A stretch of DNA of 64,000 nt from CALBPI01 sp038521865 (GTDB lineage Bacteria > Pseudomonadota > Gammaproteobacteria > Steroidobacterales > Woeseiaceae), in assembly GCA_038521865.1 (NCBI GenBank), contig JBCBKO010000002.1, forward strand, positions 248,001 to 312,000, given 5' to 3'. A program made the translations under genes and the position numbers. This document shows positions 27,277 to 36,819 of the stretch, in pieces; positions within the stretch are counted from its first letter, which is position 1; every line of letters begins with the position of its first letter. The notes under the pieces are model-generated. The model ran no database searches, was not told where the DNA came from, and saw only the letters and a program-made list of their open reading frames with translations.

Positions 27277-29661
27277 CTACCACGACTTTTCGAGAATCAA
27301 ACCGATGAGCGGGAATGCGCCGTCCTCCTCATCCACTGACTGCCCCGTGCGTGGGTTGAACCCGGGCGGCTGTCCAACGGGACCACCGTAGACATTGATG
27401 ACATCCAGAAACAGAACAAAGTCGACAAAGCCAAGTGGTTGCCGATAGTCGACGCGAATGTTGAGACCATGATAGTCATCCAACGTCACAGCATTTTCGG
27501 TGATGATCTCTTTTGAGAAGCGCAAGGGCGCACCGTCACCCAGCACGTTGTTGTTGACGACAAACGCATCATCGGGACGTCCGCTGCCATATTTCCAGCG
27601 CGCTGCGACTTGCCACTCGGCGTTGATTTCCCAGCGTGCTGCCAGCGTCACAAAGTGGCGGCGACTGAAGTCGGCAGTGTATTCCCCCCGACCATCGTTG
27701 TCGTCGAGTCGGGATCGGTTGTAGGAATAGGTGGCATTAGCTGACCAACCATCAGCGAAGGTCCGATTGATGACGATGTCTGCGCCGAGGTTGGTACCGT
27801 CTCCTGCGTTGGTCACGCGTGCATCGGTACGTCCACGATCAGCAACCAAATCATCGAGCTCCTGGTAGTAGGCTTCGAACAAGAAACTCCAATCGTCACC
27901 CCAACGTCGCTCGAAACCGGCACTCAGGTGAGTGATTTCTTCGTTCCTGAGCGTCGCATTGTCGGGATTCGCACCGCGAGTAAGAAACCTCGGAGACTCA
28001 TAGAACACACCTGCGGTTGCGGAGAAGCGGAGTTCGGGCGAGTACTGGTAGTTTGCGGACAGGCGTGGCGAGACGAGCGACTGATCGGAAAAGCCATCGC
28101 GATCGAACCTCAATCCCGCTCGAAGGTCCCATCGGTCGAACTCGAATACCTGCTCTGCGAAGACCGCATAGTTGAGTTCAGATGCATCCAACCGGGAGTT
28201 GATGTTGTCCGGCGTCCACACAATGAAGTCCTGCCCGGCAGGCCGCGGATCATCGGTCTCATAAACATAGCGCGTCCAGTCTTCCCGCAAGTTGACCGTG
28301 AAATCTGCGTCGATCTGAACAGCGCGCAGGCCCATCGAAAAACCTCCGAAACGATTTAGCGCGCGATAGTCGCTGCGCCAGCCGATCTCGGTTTCGCCCT
28401 CCTCCAGCGTAATGATCCGCGGATTCACAGGAATCTGGTTCGCCGGGGTTCCTGCGGATACGAGATCTGGAAATGACTCACCTTCAGCGGAGCTCTTTTG
28501 GCTATCCCTCCAGTAGACGCGGTTTGTCCACTCGCCGGTGTCGCCCACCAATCGCCGCCAGGTGACACCGATCAGCGAGAGGTCCTGTTCGGTATCGACA
28601 ATGGACACGTCCTCGAGTTGCTCGTCTTCCAGGACGTTATCGATGTCGCGGGTGAACTGCTCCGGCGCGGTGATGGCGAGAAACTCAAACTCATTATTCG
28701 CGTCGAGCGAGGTCACTGTTTTGAGGATCACATCGGTCAGTTCAGGACTGCCGATATCACCGTTGTCGATCTGTTCGAACAATCGGCCGAAGTCAAATTG
28801 CCGGGCGGTAAAAAACACGGAAGTGTCGTCATCGAGCCCGCTCGGTCCGTCGTATACGACCTCAGCGCCCGTGATGTCAGCACGCAGACTCGCTGTCGGT
28901 GTCGGACTGCCCCCGGCAACTTCGAGCTGCAGCAGAGAGCCGGATCGTCCACCAAAAGCAGCGCTCCATCCCCCGGGTGAAAACTCAGCACCCGCGATCG
29001 AATTCGGTGCGAAAATCGAGAATCGACCGCCGCCTTCAATGTCGGAGTCCTCGCCCAGCGACTGGTCAAAATGAACGACTTTGTCGAGTGGAAATCCGTC
29101 GACAAATATCAGGTTATTGCGTGGCCCTCGTCCGCGTACCGTGAAGTTCGCGAATTCTCCGGTCGAGTTGATCCCGGGCAAACCATCGAGCGCACGCATG
29201 ACATCGCTGCCGCTGCCGACCGCATTACGTAGCTCATCGCGGCTGAAATAGCTGGAGCTGACACCACTGAACGCATCCCCACGGCGGGCGCGCCCGGTGA
29301 CCACCAGCTCATCGATGGGCGTATTTGTGGTCTGTAACTCAACGGCGAGCACCCGCTGCTGCTGGGGAAGCACTCGCACCTCCGGCTCAACCGCTGGAGC
29401 CTTTCCTTCGGCGCTCGCTGTCAGCGTGTAGAAGCCGATCGGCATATCCCTGAACACGACTTCGCCCGAGGCGTCTGTGACCGCGCTCCGGCGCTCACCA
29501 TCGCGAGCTTCAATAACGATCGTGACGTTCGGCAGTGCGCGACGGGTCGCCGCGTCTGTCACGTCGATGACGAGACCACCGGTATCCGCAAACGCAGGTG
29601 CTGCGAAGAACAGGGCCATCCCGATCAGAGCCCAAACTATCATTCGCTTCGCTGAATCCAT
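27277..29661 (-). CDS. TonB-dependent receptor with carboxypeptidase-regulatory-like N-terminal domain
   Basis: About 794 residues from the ATG at 29661 (AGGG about 8 nt upstream, giving an ordinary signal peptide ending AFA). Residues about 24-110 form a CarboxypepD_reg-like beta-sandwich (GGLVIDVTDAATRRALPNV). The plug domain follows (IDELVVTGRARRG, LDGLPGINSTGEF), then a 22-strand barrel ending in a C-terminal tryptophan after EKS. Substrate unknown. It converges on yceH with stop codons 5 bp apart. The M1 aminopeptidase gene lies upstream on the same strand, so peptide-derived substrates are possible. Confidence 0.9.
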   Translation of the reverse strand: MDSAKRMIVWALIGMALFFAAPAFADTGGLVIDVTDAATRRALPNVTIVIEARDGERRSAVTDASGEVVFRDMPIGFYTLTASAEGKAPAVEPEVRVLPQQQRVLAVELQTTNTPIDELVVTGRARRGDAFSGVSSSYFSRDELRNAVGSGSDVMRALDGLPGINSTGEFANFTVRGRGPRNNLIFVDGFPLDKVVHFDQSLGEDSDIEGGGRFSIFAPNSIAGAEFSPGGWSAAFGGRSGSLLQLEVAGGSPTPTASLRADITGAEVVYDGPSGLDDDTSVFFTARQFDFGRLFEQIDNGDIGSPELTDVILKTVTSLDANNEFEFLAITAPEQFTRDIDNVLEDEQLEDVSIVDTEQDLSLIGVTWRRLVGDTGEWTNRVYWRDSQKSSAEGESFPDLVSAGTPANQIPVNPRIITLEEGETEIGWRSDYRALNRFGGFSMGLRAVQIDADFTVNLREDWTRYVYETDDPRPAGQDFIVWTPDNINSRLDASELNYAVFAEQVFEFDRWDLRAGLRFDRDGFSDQSLVSPRLSANYQYSPELRFSATAGVFYESPRFLTRGANPDNATLRNEEITHLSAGFERRWGDDWSFLFEAYYQELDDLVADRGRTDARVTNAGDGTNLGADIVINRTFADGWSANATYSYNRSRLDDNDGRGEYTADFSRRHFVTLAARWEINAEWQVAARWKYGSGRPDDAFVVNNNVLGDGAPLRFSKEIITENAVTLDDYHGLNIRVDYRQPLGFVDFVLFLDVINVYGGPVGQPPGFNPRTGQSVDEEDGAFPLIGLILEKSW

Positions 29662-29738
29662 CGCTGTTCCCTGCTCGATGTATGTTGGCAAGGGTTCGTC
29701 GATCCTCACGCACCGGATTCAACCTAGAGGATAGAAAA

Positions 29739-31583
29739 TCACTCTTCGTCCTGCTCGGTCGTGGACGTCGGTTGCCGACGCCAGCCATATTCTCGCGCCA
29801 TACGCGAGTATCGATCGATATTGTCCTGCGTCTGCGAGTCGGTTTGCACCTCGCAGTTTTCGATAATGGGTAATGCCCGCAAGATATGGCTCTCCGGGTC
29901 GATGACGACCCGCGCTTCACTCGGCACCTCTATCGATCGCGACTCCGGCGTCATCGGCACCACCACCGACTCACCATCGACGCTGACCGTCACCGGCATC
30001 GGAAACTCCCGCCGGCCTGGGACGATCCATTCCAGTTCAAGCCGCCCGCCTTCTCTTATGGTTCGAAGCTCGGGCATCCCGGCCTCGTACAGGTAGGTGT
30101 CGACCAGCCAACCGATATCTTCGCCTGCGACGTCGGACATGATCCGGACGAACTCCTGAGTATCCCGGTAGCGCGTGCGGATCGGGTATTGCAGCGACCA
30201 CGGGTCATCAGTGCCATAGATCAGGCGACGCGTGCCCGCCCAGAAGGCGTACTCGCCAATATAGTTTCGCAGCGTGTGCAGCATCCACGCCCCTTTGGTG
30301 TAAATATCGCGGTTGTCGAATGCCTCGCCCACATCCGCCGCCTCCGGCTGGGCGACGGCAACACAATGCTCAGAATGTGTGTAGGCATTAAACATGCGAT
30401 CGAAATATCCCATGCGACCGGTGATCTCTTCCGCGTAAACCGCTTGCATATACGAGGCGTAGCCCTCGTGCACCCAGGAGTCTTCAGGTCGTGCGTGAGT
30501 CATCACGTTGCCGAACCACTCATGCGCCAGCTCATGGTGCAGCAATTGATCGAAGCCATGACTGCCACGCGTATATTGCTCACCGTAAGCGTTGATAGTC
30601 TGGTGTTCCATACCAAGATGCGGTGTCTCTACAAAGCCTGCTTTCTCATCGCCCCATGGATAAGGACCCAAAAGACGTTCGAAAAATTCAAGATGTGGAC
30701 GAACATCGCTCTTGATCAGATTTCGCGCATTCTGTTCGTTCTTTGGCAGCGCCCAGAATTGCACCGGGAAGACACCACTGACGCCCTGATAGTCCTCTTC
30801 GATGCGAACAAATGGACCTCCGTTGATTGCGATCGCATAGCCTGTGTAGGGATGGCGCGAAGACCAGTGCCAGGTATCGAAACCATCGTCGCCGACCTCC
30901 ATCCGGTCCAGCACGCCGATCGACGCCACCTTGATGCCGCGCGGCGCACTGATGGAAACCGAAACGCCATCATCAGGCTTGTCGGCGTAGGTATCCTTGC
31001 AAGGCCACCACAGATCACAGCCCTCGGTTTGCACGGCGGTGGCAAACCAAGGCGTACCGTTGTGCTCAGACCAGACAAAACCACCATGCCATGGCGGTGC
31101 TTTGGCGATATGGGGATGTCCGCGATACTCGATCGCCACACTTGTGCGCTCACCCGGTTCCAGCGGCGCGACCAAGATTACGGAGAAACGATCATCGTCA
31201 CGTCGAACTGGACGCGACGCCCCGTCATTTGATGCAGCCACAATCTCAAGGTCAGGATCGAGATCCAACTCGATCACTGAGGTCGGCTTGATCGCCTCAA
31301 CGATGACTGTGACCGTACCTTCAATCGAGAACGATTCCGGCATGATTCTCAGCGCAAGATCGTAGTGCTTCACATCGAACGCGGCTTGCGCGTCGGTCAA
31401 CGCCCGGCCCGTCTTGGCCGTTTGCGGGTCGACATCATCCACAAAGGGCGTACCGCGTGCTGCCGATTCCAGTGCGGCGACTACCTCAGGATCGAGTGAA
31501 CCTGTTGCTCGCTCTGGAGGTGAACAAGCGGCAAGCAAGAATAGCACTGAAAACGCGCCACCGACCAGAACACGATGTGGCAT
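29739..31583 (-). CDS. M1 family zinc aminopeptidase, lipoprotein
   Basis: A 614-residue protein. Lipobox LLAAC with Cys20 anchors it to a membrane. The M1 signatures are complete: exopeptidase motif GMEH at 324-327, zinc site HELAH at 350-354 and the third ligand E373 in VHEGYAS. It trims N-terminal residues from peptides, probably in the periplasm or on the outer membrane. The gene starts 21 bp after the hypX stop and may be co-transcribed with hupH-hypX, though no functional link is evident. Confidence 0.93.
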   Translation of the reverse strand: MPHRVLVGGAFSVLFLLAACSPPERATGSLDPEVVAALESAARGTPFVDDVDPQTAKTGRALTDAQAAFDVKHYDLALRIMPESFSIEGTVTVIVEAIKPTSVIELDLDPDLEIVAASNDGASRPVRRDDDRFSVILVAPLEPGERTSVAIEYRGHPHIAKAPPWHGGFVWSEHNGTPWFATAVQTEGCDLWWPCKDTYADKPDDGVSVSISAPRGIKVASIGVLDRMEVGDDGFDTWHWSSRHPYTGYAIAINGGPFVRIEEDYQGVSGVFPVQFWALPKNEQNARNLIKSDVRPHLEFFERLLGPYPWGDEKAGFVETPHLGMEHQTINAYGEQYTRGSHGFDQLLHHELAHEWFGNVMTHARPEDSWVHEGYASYMQAVYAEEITGRMGYFDRMFNAYTHSEHCVAVAQPEAADVGEAFDNRDIYTKGAWMLHTLRNYIGEYAFWAGTRRLIYGTDDPWSLQYPIRTRYRDTQEFVRIMSDVAGEDIGWLVDTYLYEAGMPELRTIREGGRLELEWIVPGRREFPMPVTVSVDGESVVVPMTPESRSIEVPSEARVVIDPESHILRALPIIENCEVQTDSQTQDNIDRYSRMAREYGWRRQPTSTTEQDEE

Positions 31584-31604
31584 TGAAAGTTACCCGCTAT
31601 TTGC

Positions 31605-33308
31605 TTATGAGGCCCACTTTGAGTGCATCGGCGTTAGCGCTCGCCGATGTCGTGCCAGCGCTTGCGGTGTCTGCGATGGCGGTATTTTGTTCACAAAATT
31701 GTATCGTGCAACATGAAAAGCCGCATCAAACCCGAACAGATTTTCACGCATTTTCTCAAGCTCATCGCGCCGATAGTCAGCCAATGGTCGAGCGCGCTCA
31801 TCGGCAAGCCGTTTCGCGTGTTTTTGGTGAAGCAGCGATGCGAATCGATCAGATCGCGCGAGGCGTTGTGCCCGCTCTGCGAGCGCCGGCTGGAACGCGT
31901 GTTTACTGCGAGCGATCACTTCATCGATCAGGCCGAGAGATGACGCATCGATGGCTCCAATCGACCCTCCCAGTTGAACAATACGTTGAGCCCGCTGCTT
32001 GCCGCAATGCTCTGGCAACAGGTAGGTCCAGTAAGCAGAACCATAGAGATTGCCGATATTTTTGTAATGCGGTGTCAACACGGTATCGGCGTGGGCCCAT
32101 ACAAAATCTGCTGCGCGCGCCAGAAATGCGCCGCCCGCTCCCGCATTGCCTCTGAGTGCAGAAACGGTGAGACACTCAGTGGTCGTAATGATCTCATGGG
32201 ATAAATCGTTCAACGCGTTAATGTTGGCCCACGAGGCTTCCGCGGGCTGATCACTCGCCTCGATCAGATTCAGGTGGATGCCGTTGCACCAATGGTCTGG
32301 CCCGCCCGCAAGCACAATCACCTTCGGCTTTTGCTCACGAACAGAGATGAATGCCGACATCAGACGCGCGCTCTGTCCCGAACTCAGCGCACCGTTGTAG
32401 AAATCGAAATACAGGTAAGCAACGTCATCCACGATCCTCGTTCTGATTTCGGTATAACCATCGGCGGTGTCCGTGGGAATACTCGGTAGGTGAGTGCATG
32501 CGTGGCGCAAGACAATTGAAGCTGGCAATTTGAAACGCTGCGTCGATGCTCGATCCACCGCATGGCCAATCCACACCGCGTTATCACGCGTGCCGACAAG
32601 CACCGCAGCACCAGATACGGCGAGTAACTCGCCCGGGTCGCCCTGGTGGCCGGGAGCTTCGCGCGCGTCGTACAGACGAACGCGCCTTCCGCCAAGCTCT
32701 GTGAGGACTCCAGGACTACCGTCACCAGATCGTATCTTACTCAAGACCGTACCTGTGTCATCCCGATCCCAGTCGATCGCTCGGTCTTTTTGTCTTGCCG
32801 CATCTCTCCAGCTGACATCCACGGATTCTGGCTCGACTAGCGGGGCACCACGACCCGACTGAAATCGCCCGATTGCCTCTGTCAATGCTTCGATGGCATG
32901 GTGCGCCACTTCCTGTCGATAGATGCTCGCTTTGGTCGCAGCCCGCATTTCGAATTCTCGGCTCGCCCAGACGGTACCTTCATCGAGCTCGTCATTCGCT
33001 TGATGGATGGTCACACCCCAAGTGCTGTGCCCGCTAAGAATGGCCCAGTCGAGTGGTGAGGGTCCCCGGTCTCCGACGACACCGCAGCGCACGACGAAGC
33101 AGGGCACATTGGACCAGACGCTCATCGTGAGTCGTCGTCGAAGGTTCGGTGCAACAATGAGATCTGGTTGGAACCGGAGAACCGCATCTGCGGTGTTTGC
33201 GTCATTGATATCGAGTTCGACACTAACCTTGTAATCGCGCTCGTCCAACGCAACCAAAACCTGTTTTGACAGACTGTCGAATGAATCGCAAAGCAGCAGA
33301 ATACGCAT
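31605..33308 (-). CDS. hypX: HypX/HoxX, CO-ligand synthesis protein for [NiFe]-hydrogenase maturation
   Basis: A 567-residue two-domain protein. Residues 1 to about 270 are formyltransferase-like (GDRGPSPLDWAI, then GVTIHQANDELDEGT). Residues about 275-500 are crotonase-like with HypX-specific motifs GIHLNLIEA, GAGGAFLARAADFVW and NIGNLYGSAYWTYLLP. Known HypX makes carbon monoxide from formyl-tetrahydrofolate by way of formyl-CoA for the hydrogenase active site under oxic conditions. Just before GDRG, where I expect His-Pro from family memory, this protein has Arg-Cys (see findings). It is 30 bp downstream of hupH. Confidence 0.9.
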   Translation of the reverse strand: MRILLLCDSFDSLSKQVLVALDERDYKVSVELDINDANTADAVLRFQPDLIVAPNLRRRLTMSVWSNVPCFVVRCGVVGDRGPSPLDWAILSGHSTWGVTIHQANDELDEGTVWASREFEMRAATKASIYRQEVAHHAIEALTEAIGRFQSGRGAPLVEPESVDVSWRDAARQKDRAIDWDRDDTGTVLSKIRSGDGSPGVLTELGGRRVRLYDAREAPGHQGDPGELLAVSGAAVLVGTRDNAVWIGHAVDRASTQRFKLPASIVLRHACTHLPSIPTDTADGYTEIRTRIVDDVAYLYFDFYNGALSSGQSARLMSAFISVREQKPKVIVLAGGPDHWCNGIHLNLIEASDQPAEASWANINALNDLSHEIITTTECLTVSALRGNAGAGGAFLARAADFVWAHADTVLTPHYKNIGNLYGSAYWTYLLPEHCGKQRAQRIVQLGGSIGAIDASSLGLIDEVIARSKHAFQPALAERAQRLARSDRFASLLHQKHAKRLADERARPLADYRRDELEKMRENLFGFDAAFHVARYNFVNKIPPSQTPQALARHRRALTPMHSKWAS

Positions 33309-33338
33309 ATCAGATCCCGCCCTCAGTCCCAGTCCAAA

Positions 33339-34181
33339 TCAACAATCTGCCAACAAATTCCTGAGACTGTCCGCACTCTCGGATAGATCATCAGGCTCAG
33401 CACTAACGAGACTCGGTACGGTTGCAACCTCCAGCGAGTTGACGATCATCTCGCCCTGAGTGTTGAAGAATTGAACCCACCAAAGTCCACGAATATTGGT
33501 GCTGGTTATGCGGCAGTTTCCGGACCCGCGTGACTCGATCACTGCCGGGCCCAAGCCAAACAAGGCCTGCATCAATTCGAGATGCGATTCCTCAGTGTCG
33601 GTGAGATTCATGACATGCGTGACGCCACGCTCCGCGTAGCAAATCAATGCCTCATGCAGTTCGGACAAAATCCTCTTGAGCGCCACCGGCAACGTCTTTA
33701 AGGATGCCAGTGCAAACTGGGCCGCAGCCTTTGTGAACACGGCGCGAGCGATAAGCTTCGGCAACGGGGCGACCTCAACAATGTCAGCATTGACTCGTCC
33801 GTCGTCGTCGTAGTGTCGCACTCGCCAGACTCCCGCAAAGACCGACTCTTGTATTCTGGCATTGGCGGCACCGTCGTAGGAGATGCTGATTCCGCTAGTG
33901 CCAAGCACACGGTCAAGCCAATCGAGATTCCTCGAATCCAGGTGGTCGACGGGCAGAGACACAACCGGGGTTCCGGGCTCATACCGTTCCAGTGCATCAT
34001 GAACAACCGAAAGCGTTTGCAGCGCTACGCCAAGCTCGTCCGAATCGCCTGTTAAGCGATTAGCCGGTCTGTCCGATCGACGAACGCGTGAGGAATCCTG
34101 ATCAAAGCCAGAAAGATCCGCGTCGTCTTCTGCCTCCTGCGAACGTGGTTCGATCGCAATCGTCGTGCCAAGCTCCTTCAT
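33339..34181 (-). CDS. hupH: HupH/HyaF-type hydrogenase expression/formation protein
   Basis: A 280-residue cytoplasmic protein. The C-terminal 60 residues match HupH_C: GNCRITSTNIRGLWWVQFFN followed by IVNSLEVATVP. A related, weaker repeat lies near residues 105-140 (RIQESVFAGVWRVRHYD). The helical middle (ALASLKTLPVALKRILSELH) also fits. HupH/HyaF assists assembly of uptake [NiFe]-hydrogenase, in particular iron-sulfur transfer to the small subunit. It is in an operon with hypX; no structural gene is in this window. Confidence 0.85.
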   Translation of the reverse strand: MKELGTTIAIEPRSQEAEDDADLSGFDQDSSRVRRSDRPANRLTGDSDELGVALQTLSVVHDALERYEPGTPVVSLPVDHLDSRNLDWLDRVLGTSGISISYDGAANARIQESVFAGVWRVRHYDDDGRVNADIVEVAPLPKLIARAVFTKAAAQFALASLKTLPVALKRILSELHEALICYAERGVTHVMNLTDTEESHLELMQALFGLGPAVIESRGSGNCRITSTNIRGLWWVQFFNTQGEMIVNSLEVATVPSLVSAEPDDLSESADSLRNLLADC

Positions 34182-34435
34182 GGTTGTCCCCTGAAGCCGT
34201 TACGTCCTTGTGAAATTGCGCCGGTAGGCGTCCCCTACCTCCCGGCGCAGTACCCGAGTCCTGCCTAGTTGACATCAGCCGGATAACATTGAATAGAGCA
34301 GTTAGCCCCGCCCAAGTAAAGCACTTCCAAAAAAACCCTGTGATCTCAGGGTAATAAGTCGAGGAATGATGCTGGACAGTGTCTGTTGACCATGACACGT
34401 CTATTCGACAATCACGTCATACAGGTAAACAAAAA
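34182..34435. promoter_or_regulatory. hupH upstream region with long hairpin
   Basis: Directly upstream of hupH, TGCGCCGG (34217-34224) pairs with CCGGCGCA (34242-34249), and TAGG pairs with CCTA inside, leaving a small bulge. Since it would lie in the hupH leader, it may be an attenuator or mRNA-stabilising stem. No -24/-12 or other promoter could be assigned. Confidence 0.35.
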
Positions 34436-34466
34436 CAAACGCCGAACGCGATGCGTTCGGCGTTTG
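34436..34466 (-). terminator. Terminator of the siderophore-type TonB receptor gene
   Basis: A perfect 14-bp stem (arm CAAACGCCGAACGC) closes a 3-nt loop and, read on the minus strand, is followed by TTTTTG. It stands 50 bp past the receptor stop codon and isolates it from hupH. Confidence 0.92.
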
Positions 34467-34515
34467 CTTCGCACAAATTCGCAAATTTGCGCGATATTGT
34501 TGGGCAAATACTCCG

Positions 34516-36705
34516 CTAGAACGAGTAGGTTGCCGTCAAACGATAACGACGCGGTGCTCCCGGCTCTACCCATACATCCGCGAATGAGTTGGTGTAGAAA
34601 GTCTCGTCGAACACGTTGTCGATGTCTGCGCGTATCGACAGTTGGTCCATCGGCTCAAACTCGCCAAACAAACGGAACGTCGTGTAGCTCGGCAGGAAGA
34701 AATCGAAACCTGTCCACCCCAGGCGCTCATCCGTGTACAACATGCCGCCACCGAACTCGGCTGGGCGATCAGCAATTGCCACAGACCGACTCAGCTGGAT
34801 GCTGAGCTGGTTTTCCGGAGCGTTGATCAAGGGGTCACCCGCTTCGATCGTGGCCCCGAAGTCTGCGTCCGGGTTGCTGTTGGTAAATTCAGCATCGACA
34901 TAAGCATAGGAGAACCAGACGTTCCAGCCGTTGTCCGTCGACAGGTTGGCGTCGATTTCAATACCACGACTGCGTGCTTCACCTGCGGGAATCGAGAAGA
35001 AGCCCGCCGCTACCGCTTCAGGGCGATCATCGTTCACGAGAATGTTGCTCTGATCGACCTGGAACGCCGTTACGGTCAGTGAACCCGCTGCGCCATCGAA
35101 GAACTGGGCAAGATCGGCTTTGAATCCAATCTCGGCAGACTCGGTCACATTGGGATCAAACTGGTTGCCCTGGAAGTCCGAGCCAGTCTGCTGGCGGAAG
35201 CCCTCGCCATAGGAAGCGTAGAGGCTCATACCATCGCTGACTTCATAAACCGCACCGAATTGTGGCGAGATACGATCGTCGGAAGAGCTGACGGTAGTGA
35301 CTGGGTCCGCTCTGAGGTTCGTCAGGTCCTGCTCGAAGTCATCGAATCGCAAGCCCAAGCGCACCTGGAAGCGATCGGTCAGATCGATCTGGTCTTGAAT
35401 ATAGAAGCCCATGCCTTCCAGATCTTCCTGACGGTCGGTGTTTGGAGTCGGGACCGGTGTCGGGAACTGGCCGTACACCGGATTGAAGGCATCGAGGAAC
35501 AAGTATTCAGCTGGATCCAGCGTGGAGATGTCCGTTCCGTCCCCGAAGAACCCAGGACGGAAGCGCAGGATGAACAGGCTGTTCTCGAACCGGTCGTAAT
35601 CGGCGCCGAACAACAGTCTGTGGCGTAATCCACCGGTCTCGAACTGACCTGCGATTTCGCCACGAAGCACCGTGTAGTCGGACTCGAAATCGCGGAATCG
35701 GAAGAAGCGCGAGATCGTCTGCCCATCGAGGAAGAACGTTTGGCGACCACCGAAGTTGTTTTCCGATGCGTTGCCCGTGAACGAGGTATCCCGGAAGCCA
35801 AAGCCACCGAGGAAACTCCAGTTGTCGGAGAAGTTGTGTTGGACCTCGATCTGATGCCCAACGACTTCGGTTTCTATCGGCCCATCACCCGGTTCGCCGG
35901 TGAAGGTCTTCCTAGGCGAGAATCCGAACTCTTCAGAGAAGACGACACCGCGATCAAACGGAATCTCCTGCTCTGTGTATTCGAGCTCGTAGGTGGCGCT
36001 GGTGTTTTCGTTGATCTGCCAGGTCACCGATGGATAAAAGCCAAGGCGCTCGGTCTCCACCGTTTCGCGGAAGCTCTCAGCATCTTCGTAGAAACCGACC
36101 AATCGCACGCCGACATTCTCATCGGCACCTAGCGTCGTCTGAACATCGCCCTCTAGCCGAAGCTGCGACCAACTACCGACAGTAAATCGAACATCACCAC
36201 CGGTTTCGAACTTCGGTCGCTTGGTGACCAGGTTGACCGTACCGCCAGGCTCTCCACGACCGAACAATGCCGAGCGAGGCCCTTTGAGGACCTCAACAGA
36301 CTCGATGCCGACGATGTCGCGAGGCCCCGCGAAGCCGCGGCCTGCGTTAAATCCGTTAACGAGGAACCCGCTCGGCAGGTTGATATCGCCCGAGAACCCA
36401 CGAATCGAGAAGCTGTTCCACAACCCACCGAAATTGTTTTGGCGCGCGACCGACGCTGACAAATCCAACGCGTCGTTCAGGTTTAGTGCACCTACATCCT
36501 TCAGCAATTCCACATCGATCGTCTGGACTGCAGAGGGATTTTCCAGATCGTCAAAGTTGCCCTGGTAGGCTCGGCGATCACCGACAACAAAGACTTCCTC
36601 GATTTCGCCGCTCTCTTGCGCGAAGGATTGCGTTGGCAAACTTGCACCAACGGCAGTCGCAACCGCAGCGGCCAACGCCAACCTGCGTGGGTTAATAAAT
36701 TCCAC
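34516..36705 (-). CDS. TonB-dependent siderophore/metallophore receptor
   Basis: A 729-residue outer-membrane protein. The signal peptide ends near residue 29 (SFA), the plug spans about residues 45-165 (IEEVFVVGDRR, VEVLKGPRSALFGRGEPGG) and the barrel ends with the classic terminal phenylalanine (TATYSF). The plug is of the FhuA/FpvA siderophore class without a signalling domain. No siderophore synthesis or ABC genes are adjacent. The promoter carries a Zur-like rather than a Fur-like palindrome, so zinc or a zincophore is a real alternative to iron. Confidence 0.9.
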   Translation of the reverse strand: MEFINPRRLALAAAVATAVGASLPTQSFAQESGEIEEVFVVGDRRAYQGNFDDLENPSAVQTIDVELLKDVGALNLNDALDLSASVARQNNFGGLWNSFSIRGFSGDINLPSGFLVNGFNAGRGFAGPRDIVGIESVEVLKGPRSALFGRGEPGGTVNLVTKRPKFETGGDVRFTVGSWSQLRLEGDVQTTLGADENVGVRLVGFYEDAESFRETVETERLGFYPSVTWQINENTSATYELEYTEQEIPFDRGVVFSEEFGFSPRKTFTGEPGDGPIETEVVGHQIEVQHNFSDNWSFLGGFGFRDTSFTGNASENNFGGRQTFFLDGQTISRFFRFRDFESDYTVLRGEIAGQFETGGLRHRLLFGADYDRFENSLFILRFRPGFFGDGTDISTLDPAEYLFLDAFNPVYGQFPTPVPTPNTDRQEDLEGMGFYIQDQIDLTDRFQVRLGLRFDDFEQDLTNLRADPVTTVSSSDDRISPQFGAVYEVSDGMSLYASYGEGFRQQTGSDFQGNQFDPNVTESAEIGFKADLAQFFDGAAGSLTVTAFQVDQSNILVNDDRPEAVAAGFFSIPAGEARSRGIEIDANLSTDNGWNVWFSYAYVDAEFTNSNPDADFGATIEAGDPLINAPENQLSIQLSRSVAIADRPAEFGGGMLYTDERLGWTGFDFFLPSYTTFRLFGEFEPMDQLSIRADIDNVFDETFYTNSFADVWVEPGAPRRYRLTATYSF

Positions 36706-36761
36706 CTCTTTCTCTCCCGTCTTATTGCCGGCGCTTCATGAATGGCGCCGAGTTCAAATTG

Positions 36762-36783
36762 ATATGTAATGTTATTACATATT
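36762..36783 (-). promoter_or_regulatory. Zur-like operator of the TonB receptor gene
   Basis: A perfect 9-3-9 palindrome with arms ATATGTAAT and ATTACATAT lies 57 bp upstream of the receptor start. Its minus-strand 18-mer AATATGTAATAACATTAC agrees at 15 of 18 positions with the Zur site GTAATGTAATAACATTAC as I recall it from alphaproteobacterial studies. A related element precedes the COG0523 gene at 47253-47270. Confidence 0.6.
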
Positions 36784-36819
36784 GCTCTGCGAGAAAGGCT
36801 TAATTGATGACGATGTCGG

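Noticed and set aside
29886..31232. Plus-strand open frame of 448 codons
   Set aside because: It is antisense to the M1 aminopeptidase, whose catalytic motifs are intact.
36762..36783. Fur box upstream of the siderophore-type receptor
   Set aside because: The palindrome is symmetric about GTT with TGTAAT arms and does not fit GATAATGATAATCATTATC; it fits a Zur-like site better.
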